From JAICKM01 sp035693165 (GTDB taxonomy: Bacteria > Chloroflexota > Chloroflexia > QHBQ01 > JAICKM01), in assembly GCA_035693165.1 (NCBI GenBank), contig DASSGZ010000071.1:1-47647 (forward strand): a stretch of DNA of 47,647 nucleotides, written 5' to 3'. The position numbers and the translations under genes are program-made. The notes beneath the pieces were generated by a model, which saw nothing but the letters and a program-made list of their open reading frames with translations, was not told the DNA's origin and ran no database searches. How positions within the stretch are numbered: the stretch's first letter is position 1; each line of letters opens with the position of its first letter. Of this stretch, positions 8,906 to 17,732 are shown in pieces.

Positions 8906-8950
8906 ACCACCCGCCGGGGACGCAACTCCTGCCCGTACCCGGCGGGTGGT
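8906..8950 (-). terminator. Rho-independent terminator of the MoxR/DUF58/PrsW/TgpA operon
   Basis: Arms 8938-8950 and 8906-8918 are exact 13-base reverse complements around a 19-base loop. On the minus strand the stem is followed by TTTTGTGTG. It begins 21 bases after the stop at 8972. Confidence 0.8.
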
Positions 8951-8971
8951 GCAAGAAATAGGCCAGGGCCG

Positions 8972-11560
8972 TTAGCGCCGCTGCAACAGCCGCCGCGCTT
9001 CCGACATCCGGCGCAACAGCGCGGCCCGCAGGCGCGCCCAGACCTGGGCCAGTTCCTGCTGCTCCGTGCGGTCGGGTCGGTGGCGGCCAAACCGCTCCTG
9101 CACATAGGCGCGAGCGATCGGCTTGACGTACGGCCCGGCGTTCGGGACTTCCTCGCTCACCTGGTCGGCGAACTCATACGGTGTGTCGTAGGGCCGCGGA
9201 CGAATGCCGAGCCACCAGGCCAGCTTGACCAGGCGCTCGTAATACTGCAGCCCGCCCAGCACCAGCCGCCCGTTCGCCACGGCCTGCCGCTCCAGCCAGT
9301 AGCGCAGCAGCAGCACCGCGATGATAATCAACGGCAGCAGCAGCAGCGTCCAGGGCGTGATGGCCGAGCCGAGCCCGCCCTGGGTGTTCAGCGCCGCGCC
9401 GTCCCCGCCGGTGGGCGTCGGCGACTCGTCGTCCAGCGCGTGGCGGGTAGCCACAGCGCCGGGCGGCGTGGGCACAAACGGCGTGGGCGTGGCATTCACA
9501 TCCTCGGGCGACGCCGGACGCTGGATCACGCTCTGCGACGGGGTCGGTTCAAACTCCAGCCAGCCGGCGCCGGGGAAGTAGACCTCGGGCCAGGCGTGCG
9601 AGGCCGACTCGCGCACCACCCACTCGCGCGTCGTCGAGTCATAGTCGCCCGGCGCATAGCCGATGGCCTCGCGGGCCGGGATGCCGAGCGCCCGCAACAT
9701 CACCACCATGGCCGATGAGTAGTAGGTGCAGTAGCCCTGCTTGCTGTCGAACAGGAAGTAGTCCACGGCGTCGCGCCCCGGCGGCGGCGCGTCGATTTTC
9801 GTGTTGTAGTTATACGTGCGCAGGAAGTTCTGCAAGGCGATGGCCGTATCGTAAGGATTGCTCGCCCCGGCCTGGTCCACCACCTCGTGCGCCTTCTCGA
9901 TCACCCGCACGGGCAAATCGCGCGGCAGTTCGAGATAGCGATTGCGCACCCAGTCGGGATAGTTGGTCCCGGCCTGGCGCAGCGTCTGTTCGTCCGCCTG
10001 GCTGACCATGGACTCGACGCTGTAATCTTCGCCGGGTTGCAGCCGGTCGGTGCTGTAGACAGTGTTCAGATCGTCGTAGATCGGCACCTGGCCGTTGGCG
10101 CGCACCACGAAGGTAAAGTCGTTGCGCAAGAAGTAGCTGGCGACGATGCCGCGGTCCTGCAAGCGCCCGATCTCGGTGCTGATCGCGCCATCCTGCCCCA
10201 CCTGGGCCAGCACGGCGCGGGCCACGTCTTCGGCGCGGCCCTGTGGCAACGGCTCGCCGCCCTGGGTGGGGTTGGCCGGGTCGCGGCCATAGGTCTGCAA
10301 TGCCGCCCGCCGCGCATCCGCAAACAGCGTCAGCAGGGGCTGTAGCTCGATGGGCGCGTCGCTCGGATTGGTCCCCGGTATCTGGTACACCTCGTTCAGG
10401 TCCTGCCATGGCACGCCCAGGCGCGTCGACACGCTGACGCTGATCGGCCGCAGCGGGGCCAGGAGGATGTTGTCGTGGACGGGGTGCACCATCTGGATGG
10501 TGACCGTCACCGCCCGGCGCAGATTATCATCGGTCGGCAGTTGCTGGTTGGCTTCAAGCGAGAGGCGCGGCGAGACATTGCGCCCCTTGAACGTCGCGGG
10601 GGAGGTGTCCTTCCAGGTCCGCCCGTCGAACGAGTCGAGCGTGCGGGCGCGCCAGCGCAGCGGATAGTCGCTACGCACTTTGAAGGCCACGGTGTCGCCC
10701 AGGTTCAGGGCGCCGCCCAGGGTGAAGGAGTCGTTGAAGGTGGCGTAGCCGAAGTTACCGGTCCCGTTGACGGTGGCAAAGGCGCGGCTCCAGCGGTCTT
10801 GCAGATCCTCCCACGGCCCGTTGATCTGCTCCCAGGCGTGGCTCAGCGTGCTGTTGACCGGCTGGGTGGGCATATACCACATGACTACGGCCACGATCAA
10901 GGCGAAGAAGCTGGAGGCGCGCAGGAAGTTCCAGCGCAGGCTGGGCGAGTAGTTGACCCGTTCGCGCTCCCAGCGTTCCTCATGCAGCAACATGTTGAAG
11001 CGCACCATCAGCAGCAGCGCGCTCATCAGGAACAGGATAAAGTACCAGCCCAACTGGGCACTGGCATAGGAGATGTTGACGACCAGCGCCACGCCGTTGG
11101 GCACGATCGCCCACCAGAGCCAGCGCGAACGGAACACAAACCAGGTACTGCTGTAGGACAGCACCCAGGCCAGCACCGCGAGCGACAGCAGGAACAACTG
11201 CAGGTCGTCGCTGGCCCCGCCCACCGTCACCGCCTGGACCCAGAGCACGAGCCGGCTGAGCAGGTCCTGGACGCGATCCTGGATCGTGAGCAGGTTGGGG
11301 TCGTCCGAGAGGTTGGCCGTCTCCCAGAGCACGAGGGCCACCCCGGCCATCATGCCGGTCATATGCAGCAACAGGCGCGGTACCCCGCGGATCTTGCTGA
11401 GCAGGAGGCCGGCCAGCATGCCGCCGAGGGTGATCGGGGTCAGGATAAACAGGCTGTCGGACCACCCGGCACGCTGAATGGACCAGATCACGCTGAACAG
11501 CATCAGCGCCACCAGGCCGACCATCAGCCATCCTTCGCGTAGTCGAAAGTATTTAGTCAT
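8972..11560 (-). CDS. TgpA-like membrane transglutaminase with C-terminal DUF4129
   Basis: An 862-residue protein with several membrane helices in residues 10-240, a large extracytoplasmic region, and a transglutaminase-like core. The catalytic cysteine is in QGYCTYYSSAMVVMLRALGIP, the histidine in SASHAWPEVYF, and the acid in WLEFEPTPS. A low-complexity Thr/Pro stretch, one late helix (WTLLLLPLIIIAVLLLRYW) and a C-terminal DUF4129-like segment (YYERLVKLAWWLG to RPYDTPYEFA) complete the family layout. Start 11560 (MTKYFRLREGW) was preferred to an upstream in-frame site at 11635 because similarity begins there. The DUF58-MoxR-TgpA association is a common conserved unit of unknown physiological role. 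The last gene of its operon. Confidence 0.9.
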   Translation of the reverse strand: MTKYFRLREGWLMVGLVALMLFSVIWSIQRAGWSDSLFILTPITLGGMLAGLLLSKIRGVPRLLLHMTGMMAGVALVLWETANLSDDPNLLTIQDRVQDLLSRLVLWVQAVTVGGASDDLQLFLLSLAVLAWVLSYSSTWFVFRSRWLWWAIVPNGVALVVNISYASAQLGWYFILFLMSALLLMVRFNMLLHEERWERERVNYSPSLRWNFLRASSFFALIVAVVMWYMPTQPVNSTLSHAWEQINGPWEDLQDRWSRAFATVNGTGNFGYATFNDSFTLGGALNLGDTVAFKVRSDYPLRWRARTLDSFDGRTWKDTSPATFKGRNVSPRLSLEANQQLPTDDNLRRAVTVTIQMVHPVHDNILLAPLRPISVSVSTRLGVPWQDLNEVYQIPGTNPSDAPIELQPLLTLFADARRAALQTYGRDPANPTQGGEPLPQGRAEDVARAVLAQVGQDGAISTEIGRLQDRGIVASYFLRNDFTFVVRANGQVPIYDDLNTVYSTDRLQPGEDYSVESMVSQADEQTLRQAGTNYPDWVRNRYLELPRDLPVRVIEKAHEVVDQAGASNPYDTAIALQNFLRTYNYNTKIDAPPPGRDAVDYFLFDSKQGYCTYYSSAMVVMLRALGIPAREAIGYAPGDYDSTTREWVVRESASHAWPEVYFPGAGWLEFEPTPSQSVIQRPASPEDVNATPTPFVPTPPGAVATRHALDDESPTPTGGDGAALNTQGGLGSAITPWTLLLLPLIIIAVLLLRYWLERQAVANGRLVLGGLQYYERLVKLAWWLGIRPRPYDTPYEFADQVSEEVPNAGPYVKPIARAYVQERFGRHRPDRTEQQELAQVWARLRAALLRRMSEARRLLQRR

Positions 11561-11588
11561 AGCGCAATCTAGCCCCAGCCAGGGATCT

Positions 11589-12959
11589 CTATGCAGTAGA
11601 ACGCGCCGCGCCGGCCAAAAGTTCCGGTGGACCAAGCCGGCGCGCGAGCAACATGAGCAGGACGGCCGCGCCGACCGTGAGCAAGATCAACCAGATGATG
11701 GCGGCATAGCCGAACGGATCACCGGTCATGACCAGCCCCACGGGATCGGCCGCGCAACTGCGCGTTGCGCCTACTGCGATTATACCAACCGTGCTGGCGT
11801 TCCACAATCCATGTACGCCGACGGAGGCCAGCGCGTAACGCCGGAAGCGGCCCCGGTCCCGGTGCTGCAAGCGGTAATACCAGGCCACGCCAAACAAACC
11901 GGTGGCGAGCGCGTGCACGAAGGTGGTGCCCAGCCGCAAGGTCGCCGTGCCCCACCAGGTATTCAGGTCCCCTACATTATATACGGCGCTTTCAATCATG
12001 CCAAAGCCGATCCCCGCCACCGCGCCGTAGAGCAGGGCGTCGCGCGGCGCGCTGAGCCGCCCGCGCAGCCAGAGCACACCGAGTGACTTGGCCGGCTCTT
12101 CGATCAACGGCACGAAGACGCCCACCGCCAGAACTAACCCGCCCACGACGAGCGGGTTCCCGAAGACGCTGCGCAACGTGTCGCAGCCTGCTGCCGCCGC
12201 ATCGCCCGTGAGCAGGTTCTGCCACTGGGTGAGTTGCCCCGGCCCGCCGGCCAGGGCAAACCCTACGACCAGCAGCAGCGCGGCGATCGCCCCCACCACC
12301 TCCAGCACCAGCGAGATGGCGGTGGCGCCGCCCATACCCCAGGCCAGCGCGCCCAGGATACGCCGCCACGTGGGCGGACCCACGACCCGGCGCACCAGGT
12401 CGGCGGCGAACGGGTCTTCGCGGCTGGTCCGGCCCGGCAGGCCGCCGGGCCGCGACAGGACCGGCGCGGGCGCCTGCTCGCCGGCCTGCCGCCAGCCCGC
12501 TCGCCCCACCAGGTTCAGCACCAGCACGGGCGGCGTCAGCACCGCGAGCAGCGCCGCCAGCGGGAACAGGTAGCCCGCCACCCGGTGCGGCAACTGCAGG
12601 GCCACGATGCCGGCCAGCAACGCCACCGGAAAGCCCACCACCGCAAGCACCCCGGCCACGCTAGCCGGGTGAAATTGGGCCGACGGCGCGCCGCGCGATC
12701 CCCTGATGACCTGCCGCAGCAGGGCGCCGCCCAGCACCAGTCCATAGAACGCCAGAATGGCGAATTGCGCCGCCTGGCTGATCGCTTCATCGGGGCTGAT
12801 TGCCGGTCCGCGCTCCGCGCTTTCCAGCAGCGGCCAGGCCAGGTAAAGCAAGAAACAAATGGCCCCGACCACCAGCAGCAACCCAGCCCCGATGCCCGCC
12901 GCGATCAATAGTCCGCTTGCTCGCCGTGGCGGTACCGCCAGACTAGCGGAGGTGACCAT
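11589..12959 (-). CDS. PrsW family intramembrane metalloprotease
   Basis: A 456-residue polytopic membrane protein with about ten hydrophobic segments. The putative metal-site and active-site residues of the PrsW/Abi superfamily are present: paired glutamates E287-E288 in PLIEEPAKS, E323 in GFGMIESAVYN, H349 in TTFVHALATGLFG, and H383 in GVHGLWNAS. B. subtilis PrsW performs site-1 cleavage of an anti-sigma factor, so a regulatory protease role is possible; the substrate here is not known. It overlaps the DUF58 gene by 17 bases upstream and lies 28 bases before the transglutaminase gene, so translation is probably coupled. A nearby membrane-anchored sigma-factor partner (15356-16135) is a tempting substrate, but that is speculation. 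Confidence 0.88.
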   Translation of the reverse strand: MVTSASLAVPPRRASGLLIAAGIGAGLLLVVGAICFLLYLAWPLLESAERGPAISPDEAISQAAQFAILAFYGLVLGGALLRQVIRGSRGAPSAQFHPASVAGVLAVVGFPVALLAGIVALQLPHRVAGYLFPLAALLAVLTPPVLVLNLVGRAGWRQAGEQAPAPVLSRPGGLPGRTSREDPFAADLVRRVVGPPTWRRILGALAWGMGGATAISLVLEVVGAIAALLLVVGFALAGGPGQLTQWQNLLTGDAAAAGCDTLRSVFGNPLVVGGLVLAVGVFVPLIEEPAKSLGVLWLRGRLSAPRDALLYGAVAGIGFGMIESAVYNVGDLNTWWGTATLRLGTTFVHALATGLFGVAWYYRLQHRDRGRFRRYALASVGVHGLWNASTVGIIAVGATRSCAADPVGLVMTGDPFGYAAIIWLILLTVGAAVLLMLLARRLGPPELLAGAARSTA

Positions 12960-14262
12960 GCGCCATTTCGCGCGACAGCACCAATTCGAGTGTGTCGTCG
13001 CGCTTGACCAGATAGCTCGGGATATCGACCGCCGCCAGCGCGCCGACCGTCATGATCGACGATTGGCCGCTGCCGAAGGTGTGTGGCTCGATCAAGATCG
13101 CGGTCGCGCGGGCGCCGCGGATCGTGATCTCGTTCAACGCGGCCACCCAGGTCTCCGAGACGGAAGGGGTGATGACGACCAGGCTGTCGCCGCGTCCGAA
13201 TTGGGTAGATTGGCCGACCAGCATCTGTGCCAGCGGCAAGGGATCTTCCGCGCGCACCACGGCCAGCGTGCGCAGCAGTTTCACCAACTGGCGCGCGCCG
13301 CGCTCCGGGTCGATGATCACCGGGTGGTGCGCCGTCGCCAGCAACCCGACATCGCGGCCCTGCTGGATGAAGTGGGCCGCCAGCGAAGCGGCGATGGTGA
13401 CGGCATACTCCTCTGTCTCGGGGTCGAGATAAATCGGGCGCCCGGCGTCGGGGTCGCTGGTCGGTTCGACCGCGCCGCGCACATGCAGCATACGCGTATC
13501 GCCGACGGGGCGCGGAGCCCCGCCTGCCACGGGCGGCGCGCTGAGGTGGACGGCGCGATCCAGGTCGAGCACGATCCAGATATTGCTGGTCGGGTCGAGT
13601 TCAAACTCCTTGACCATGAGACGCTGGTAGCGGGCGGTAGCCCCCCAGTGGATGCGGTTCAGGGCGTCGCCGGCCAGGTATTCGCGGATGCCGCTGGCGT
13701 TAGGGGTCGTGGACATCGAGCGGCCCCGCACAGCCGTGCCGCCGGGCATCTCGCCGGAGGGCAGCCCGAACTGGCTAAGGTCCACCGTGGCCGGGTAGAC
13801 GAGCAACTCGCCCATCTCGGGCACGGTGCGCCAGCTCCGGAACAGGCCGAACGGATCGCCCGATATGGCCGTCAGGGGCCCCAGTTGGTAGAGGCCCCGG
13901 CGCCGGGTGAGCGTGCGCACCCGCCAGCGTTTCGACTTGTCGCCGGCGATGCTGATGACCGCCGCCGCCTGGTGGCCGGGCAGGGTGGAATGATCGCGCA
14001 CTTCCACCCAGAGTTTGGGGATGATGCTGCGGTTGCGCACCAGGAAGGTTTCTTCAAAGACATCGCCGACCTGCGCCTGCTGGCGCCGGGCCTCGCGCCG
14101 GATCTCCAGGGCGCTCAGGTTGAGCCGCGCCCAGAACCAGGAGCAGATCAGCACGGCGCTGAGCACGTAGCTGAGGTAATAAAGCAACCGCAGCCCCAGC
14201 GTCAGCGCCGCGATGTAGAGTGCGACCGTCAGCAGCAGCAGCCGGAACGCGTTGGTGTTCAT
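12943..14262 (-). CDS. DUF58 domain-containing protein
   Basis: A 439-residue protein with two N-terminal membrane helices (about residues 6-45), then a beta-rich domain, then the DUF58 domain. The DUF58 hallmark is IREYLAGDALNRIHWGATAR (about residue 188), followed by IWIVLDLDRA with a VWA-like acidic motif. These proteins are nearly always encoded beside MoxR ATPases and membrane transglutaminases, as here; the molecular role is unresolved. The start overlaps the MoxR stop by four bases (ATGA type), and its end overlaps the prsW start. Confidence 0.9.
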   Translation of the reverse strand: MNTNAFRLLLLTVALYIAALTLGLRLLYYLSYVLSAVLICSWFWARLNLSALEIRREARRQQAQVGDVFEETFLVRNRSIIPKLWVEVRDHSTLPGHQAAAVISIAGDKSKRWRVRTLTRRRGLYQLGPLTAISGDPFGLFRSWRTVPEMGELLVYPATVDLSQFGLPSGEMPGGTAVRGRSMSTTPNASGIREYLAGDALNRIHWGATARYQRLMVKEFELDPTSNIWIVLDLDRAVHLSAPPVAGGAPRPVGDTRMLHVRGAVEPTSDPDAGRPIYLDPETEEYAVTIAASLAAHFIQQGRDVGLLATAHHPVIIDPERGARQLVKLLRTLAVVRAEDPLPLAQMLVGQSTQFGRGDSLVVITPSVSETWVAALNEITIRGARATAILIEPHTFGSGQSSIMTVGALAAVDIPSYLVKRDDTLELVLSREMAHGHLR

Positions 14263-15233
14263 GCCGGGTGGGCGGTGCTTTTCGGCGCCCCCGCCCGCAC
14301 GCCCGGCACAGGCAACCGCCGGAGGATCTCGTCGATAATGGTGCGCGCGTCCGTATTCTTGATCCGCGCCGCCGGGCGCAAGATGATGCGGTGGGCCAGG
14401 GTGGCCGCCGCCAGGCTTTTCACATCGTCCGGGATAACAAAGTCGCGGCCGTCAACGGCGGCATGGGCTTGCGCCGTCCGATATAGTGCGAGCGAGCCGC
14501 GCGGGCTGGCGCCGAGATAGACATCGTCGTGCTTGCGGGTCGCTTCGACAATGCTCAGGATGTATTCCTTGATCAAGCGATCCACATAGACGCTGCGGAT
14601 CGCCGTCTGGGCCTCGATCAGTTCGCGGGCGTCTACGGCCTGGGCCAGGGTGTCCAGGGGGTGAACCTGCTGCTGCCGGTCAAGCATCTCGATCTCGTCA
14701 TTGCGGCCCGGATAGCCAAGTTCGATGCGCATCAGAAAGCGGTCCAACTGAGCTTCCGGCAGCGGGAAAGTGCCTTCATACTCGATCGGGTTCTGGGTCG
14801 CCAGCACGAGGAACGGATCCGGGAGAGTATAGGTGACGCCGTCGACGGTGATTTGGCGTTCCTCCATGGCCTCCAGCAGCGCCGACTGGGTCTTGGGAGT
14901 CGCGCGGTTGATCTCGTCGGCCAGGACGATCTGCGCCATCACCGGACCGGGGCGATACTCGAACTCGCCGGTCTTCTGGTTATAGATCGAGACACCGCTG
15001 ACATCAGTCGGCAGCAGGTCGGGGGTGAACTGGATGCGCTTGAAAGTACAGCCGATGGATCGGGCGATAGCTTTGGCGAGGACGGTTTTGCCCACGCCCG
15101 GCACATCTTCGATCAACACGTGTCCGCGGCACATGAGCGCCAGCAGGGTCAATTGGACTTCGTTGTGCTTGCCGACAATGACCTGCTCGACATTGCGCCC
15201 AACGCGCTCCGAAATCGCGCGCACATCTACCAT
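14259..15233 (-). CDS. MoxR family AAA+ ATPase
   Basis: A 324-residue chaperone-like AAA+ ATPase. Walker A is DVPGVGKT at residues 43-50, Walker B is LADEINRA with sensor-like TPKTQSALLEAMEE, and sensor 1 is LATQNPIEYEGT. The helical lid carries GASPRGSLALYRTAQA. MoxR proteins are thought to help assemble or activate VWA/DUF58 partners, which agrees with the downstream four-base overlap with the DUF58 gene. It is the first gene of the minus-strand operon that ends at 8972. Confidence 0.95.
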   Translation of the reverse strand: MVDVRAISERVGRNVEQVIVGKHNEVQLTLLALMCRGHVLIEDVPGVGKTVLAKAIARSIGCTFKRIQFTPDLLPTDVSGVSIYNQKTGEFEYRPGPVMAQIVLADEINRATPKTQSALLEAMEERQITVDGVTYTLPDPFLVLATQNPIEYEGTFPLPEAQLDRFLMRIELGYPGRNDEIEMLDRQQQVHPLDTLAQAVDARELIEAQTAIRSVYVDRLIKEYILSIVEATRKHDDVYLGASPRGSLALYRTAQAHAAVDGRDFVIPDDVKSLAAATLAHRIILRPAARIKNTDARTIIDEILRRLPVPGVRAGAPKSTAHPA

Positions 15234-15291
15234 AGAATCTCTTCTCCCTCAGGACGGCCTAGCACCGTCAGACGTACAGCCATAACAAAGC

Positions 15292-15312
15292 GCCCGACCC
15301 TCTGGGTCGGGC
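15292..15312 (-). terminator. Hairpin terminator after the sigma-factor partner gene
   Basis: Nine-base perfect arms 15304-15312 and 15292-15300 surround a three-base loop. On the minus strand the stem is followed by GCTTTGTTATG. It lies 44 bases after the stop at 15356 and about 60 bases before the MoxR start. Confidence 0.6.
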
Positions 15313-15355
15313 ATACACTTACACAAAAAGTAACGTACGTGCCAGGGCGCCGGAT

Positions 15356-16135
15356 CTACTGGGCGTGCGCCCGGTGAAACCGGTTTGTGGAATCCGCCGG
15401 GGTACCGTCGCTATTCAGCGGATTGCCGAGATCGGACCCACTCTCCGCCGGGTTCGCGGGCTTCTCAGCGGGATTCGCACTCAGGCGCTGCACCTCGGGG
15501 GCCTGGCGCAAGGCCCAGCCCACCCGAATGGCGGCCAGTTCTTCGCGGTTGGCCGGCACCTGCACCGCCACATCCGTCGCGAACGCTGTCGTTGCCGGGC
15601 TGGCGGCCGCCGCATTGTTTACCGGGGTTGCAGAAGTGGTGGGCGCAAACCCATCCTCGATCCGCGCCAGGCGGCTGAGGCGCGCCGGGCCAGGCAGCAA
15701 GACGGAGACATTCTCATGGCTCTGCTCGATGGCCGTGGGCGTACGCGAGGGCACCACAAACGGGTCGAGGCTGTTGACATCACCGGCGATGAGCAAAAAC
15801 AGCAGGACGGCGATGCCCAACTGCGAAAACCGGGGTAGAATCTCCGTCGCCAACCACCAGGGGCGCGGTGCGGGCACCTGGGGCCGCACAGGCAACGGGA
15901 ACGAGGCGATCTCGGCCCCGGCGGCGGACTCTTGTTGCAAGCGGCGCTGCAGGCGCCCCCACGCATCGCCGGCCGGGGAGGCGCCCGCCACCTCGGCGCG
16001 TAACGTAAAGCGCAGCGCATCCTCCACGTCCGCTTCCTCGACAATCGAAGGGCTGGGAGGCAAGTTGCCCCGTGCGCCGGGTAGCCACGACGTGCCGCGC
16101 ATCAGGCGGGTCAGTATGCTGCGTAGGGTGCTCAT
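15356..16135 (-). CDS. Single-pass membrane protein, putative anti-sigma factor
   Basis: A 259-residue protein not recognised by domain. It has an acidic N-terminal cytoplasmic part of about 105 residues, one membrane helix (LGIAVLLFLLIAGDV), and an Ala/Pro/Thr-rich outer tail ending in NPAE repeats. It begins six bases after the stop of the sigma factor gene, the usual arrangement of an ECF sigma and its membrane anti-sigma. No zinc-binding HxxxCxxC anti-sigma motif is present, so the assignment rests on topology and context only. Confidence 0.55.
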   Translation of the reverse strand: MSTLRSILTRLMRGTSWLPGARGNLPPSPSIVEEADVEDALRFTLRAEVAGASPAGDAWGRLQRRLQQESAAGAEIASFPLPVRPQVPAPRPWWLATEILPRFSQLGIAVLLFLLIAGDVNSLDPFVVPSRTPTAIEQSHENVSVLLPGPARLSRLARIEDGFAPTTSATPVNNAAAASPATTAFATDVAVQVPANREELAAIRVGWALRQAPEVQRLSANPAEKPANPAESGSDLGNPLNSDGTPADSTNRFHRAHAQ

Positions 16136-16141
16136 AACGTG

Positions 16142-16819
16142 TTACGCCTTTTGTATCTGCACCGCAGTGGGGGAGGACGTGGGAGCCGGCTGGCCCGTCA
16201 GGTAGCGCGACTCGATCTCCAGCTTCAGTACCTTGCGTGCGTAGTGCAACCGTGATTTGACCGTGCCCACCGGGCACTCGAGAATATCCGCGATTTCCGG
16301 CAGCGATAGATCATGCAAGTAGTGCAACACCACCACCACCCGGTGTTTCACCGGGAGTTCGTTCACAATGTCGCGGATCGTCCCCTGCAGTTCATTCTGC
16401 TCGAAGAGATGCTCCGGCGAATGATGGGGGTCGGCGAAGAGACGCTCGGCGATATTCTCGATCGGCTCCAGCCAGCCGCGCCGCCGTTTGATCGCGTTAC
16501 AACTCAGGTTGACGGCCACCCGATGCAACCAGGGGGAGAGGGGGACGTCGGGCTGAATCCGATGGATATTGGTATATGTCTTATAGAAACAGTCCTGCAG
16601 CACCTCTTCGGCCATCCCGGCATCGCGGGTAATCGCCAGTGCTGTCCGATAAATCACGCCCTTGTATTTATGGAACAACTCTTCAAAGGCCACCATATCG
16701 CCGCCCTGCACCCGCCGCACCAGGGCGGTGTCCGCCTGGGCTTGAGCGGAAATGAGCGGGGCGCCGCCGGCGGGAGCGGCTGCAGAGTCCGGTATTGGAG
16801 GTACGGGATCGGCTGCCAT
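16142..16819 (-). CDS. RNA polymerase sigma factor, ECF (sigma-70 region 2/4) type
   Basis: A 225-residue sigma factor. Region 2 covers FEELFHKYKGVIYRTALAIT through LQDCFYKTYTNIH, and region 4 covers ELPVKHRVVVVLHYLHDLS plus the helix-turn-helix LPEIADILECPVGTVKSRLHYAR. A strong GGGGGAGGAG nine bases upstream supports ATG at 16819 (MAADPVPP). An in-frame open stretch reaches a TTG at 16999, and a possible promoter lies at 17184-17212, so a longer product or a long leader is possible. The region between the domains carries a basic KRRRGWLEP segment. It probably controls its own partner gene downstream. Confidence 0.9.
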   Translation of the reverse strand: MAADPVPPIPDSAAAPAGGAPLISAQAQADTALVRRVQGGDMVAFEELFHKYKGVIYRTALAITRDAGMAEEVLQDCFYKTYTNIHRIQPDVPLSPWLHRVAVNLSCNAIKRRRGWLEPIENIAERLFADPHHSPEHLFEQNELQGTIRDIVNELPVKHRVVVVLHYLHDLSLPEIADILECPVGTVKSRLHYARKVLKLEIESRYLTGQPAPTSSPTAVQIQKA

Positions 16820-17183
16820 GCTCAGCGTCTCCTCCCCCGGCGCGCGGGGGGCAAGCGGGTCCAGATCCGGGGCGACATCGATGGCCCCGTGCCGTGCGCC
16901 GGCTACGTCGTCGGCGCCAGGATGCAACAGGTAGCCCATTGAGCCCACCACCGAACGCACGCGCGCAGGTAGGTGTAGGGGTAAGCGTTTGGCGTCCAAG
17001 CCGTCTCCCTATGCAGTAGATACCACCGCCGGGGGCAAACGGTTCAATGCACCCAGGCGGATGGTAGAGCGAATCGCCGGCGGCCCGGCGCGACCCTGGC
17101 GGGGCCGCCGCAGCCCGGCGGCGCCCCGTCCCACGAGCCGGCCTGTTCCAGAGAGGTGCGAATCCCGACCGGGCCTGGGGCCG

Positions 17184-17212
17184 ATTATAGCACAAGTTGC
17201 CCGGCGCAACAA
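17184..17212 (-). promoter_or_regulatory. Minus-strand promoter candidate for the sigma factor gene
   Basis: On the minus strand TATAAT (17189-17184) has an extended TG-N element directly before it and TTGTTG 17 bases further upstream (17212-17207). It stands back to back with the tRNA promoter, one base away. The leader to ATG 16819 would be about 360 bases. Confidence 0.5.
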
Positions 17213-17213
17213 C

Positions 17214-17242
17214 TTGACATCCCGGTCCGCCTGCTTTATAAT
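17214..17242 (+). promoter_or_regulatory. Perfect consensus sigma70 promoter of the tRNA cluster
   Basis: TTGACA at 17214-17219 and TATAAT at 17237-17242 with 17 bases between: both hexamers exact. The first tRNA starts 55 bases downstream, as expected for a strong stable-RNA promoter. Confidence 0.85.
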
Positions 17243-17296
17243 AAGCACGCCACCCCCCAAACGCCACGGCGGACGGGGGGATCAGCAGCCCGGCGG

Positions 17297-17384
<88 letters not shown>

Positions 17385-17390
17385 TGCCTG

Positions 17391-17464
17391 GGAGCCTTAG
17401 CTCAGTCGGCTAGAGCAGTCGGCTTACATCCGACAGGTCACAGGTTCGAGCCCTGTAGGCTCCA
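17391..17464 (+). tRNA. tRNA-Val (TAC anticodon)
   Basis: Acceptor GGAGCCT pairs with AGGCTCC. The anticodon stem GTCGG/CCGAC encloses CTTACAT with TAC at 17425-17427. The T arm is ACAGG-TTCGAGC-CCTGT. The discriminator is A at 17464, and CCA is not encoded (CT follows). It lies six bases after the Leu tRNA. Confidence 0.93.
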
Positions 17465-17490
17465 CTCAGCACGCTGCCCAACGCGCCCAC

Positions 17491-17566
17491 GCTCAGGTAG
17501 CTCAGTTGGTAGAGCATGCGACTGAAAATCGCAGGGTCATCAGTTCAAGTCTGATCCTGAGCACCA
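17491..17566 (+). tRNA. tRNA-Phe (GAA anticodon)
   Basis: Acceptor GCTCAGG pairs with CCTGAGC. The anticodon stem TGCGA/TCGCA encloses CTGAAAA with GAA at 17524-17526. The T arm is ATCAG-TTCAAGT-CTGAT. CCA is encoded at 17564-17566. It is the last tRNA of the cluster. Confidence 0.95.
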
Positions 17567-17589
17567 TTTCCAAACTAATAGAAGCACTA

Positions 17590-17622
17590 AAAAGCCCGTG
17601 ATTCAAATCCTCACGGGCTTTT
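17590..17622 (+). terminator. Rho-independent terminator of the tRNA operon
   Basis: Exact 12-base arms (AAAAGCCCGTGA at 17590-17601 and TCACGGGCTTTT at 17611-17622) enclose a nine-base loop, with the T run forming the 3' arm end. It lies 24 bases after the Phe tRNA. Confidence 0.9.
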
Positions 17623-17732
17623 CGCTGTTTTGGCAGCGACCGGAATCCCGTCCCCTTTTTGACAGCCCCACCTTCTAGAGCCGGGATGCAAGTCGAACAG
17701 ATCCTGCGCCGGCACAAGACGTTCTTTGGTGC

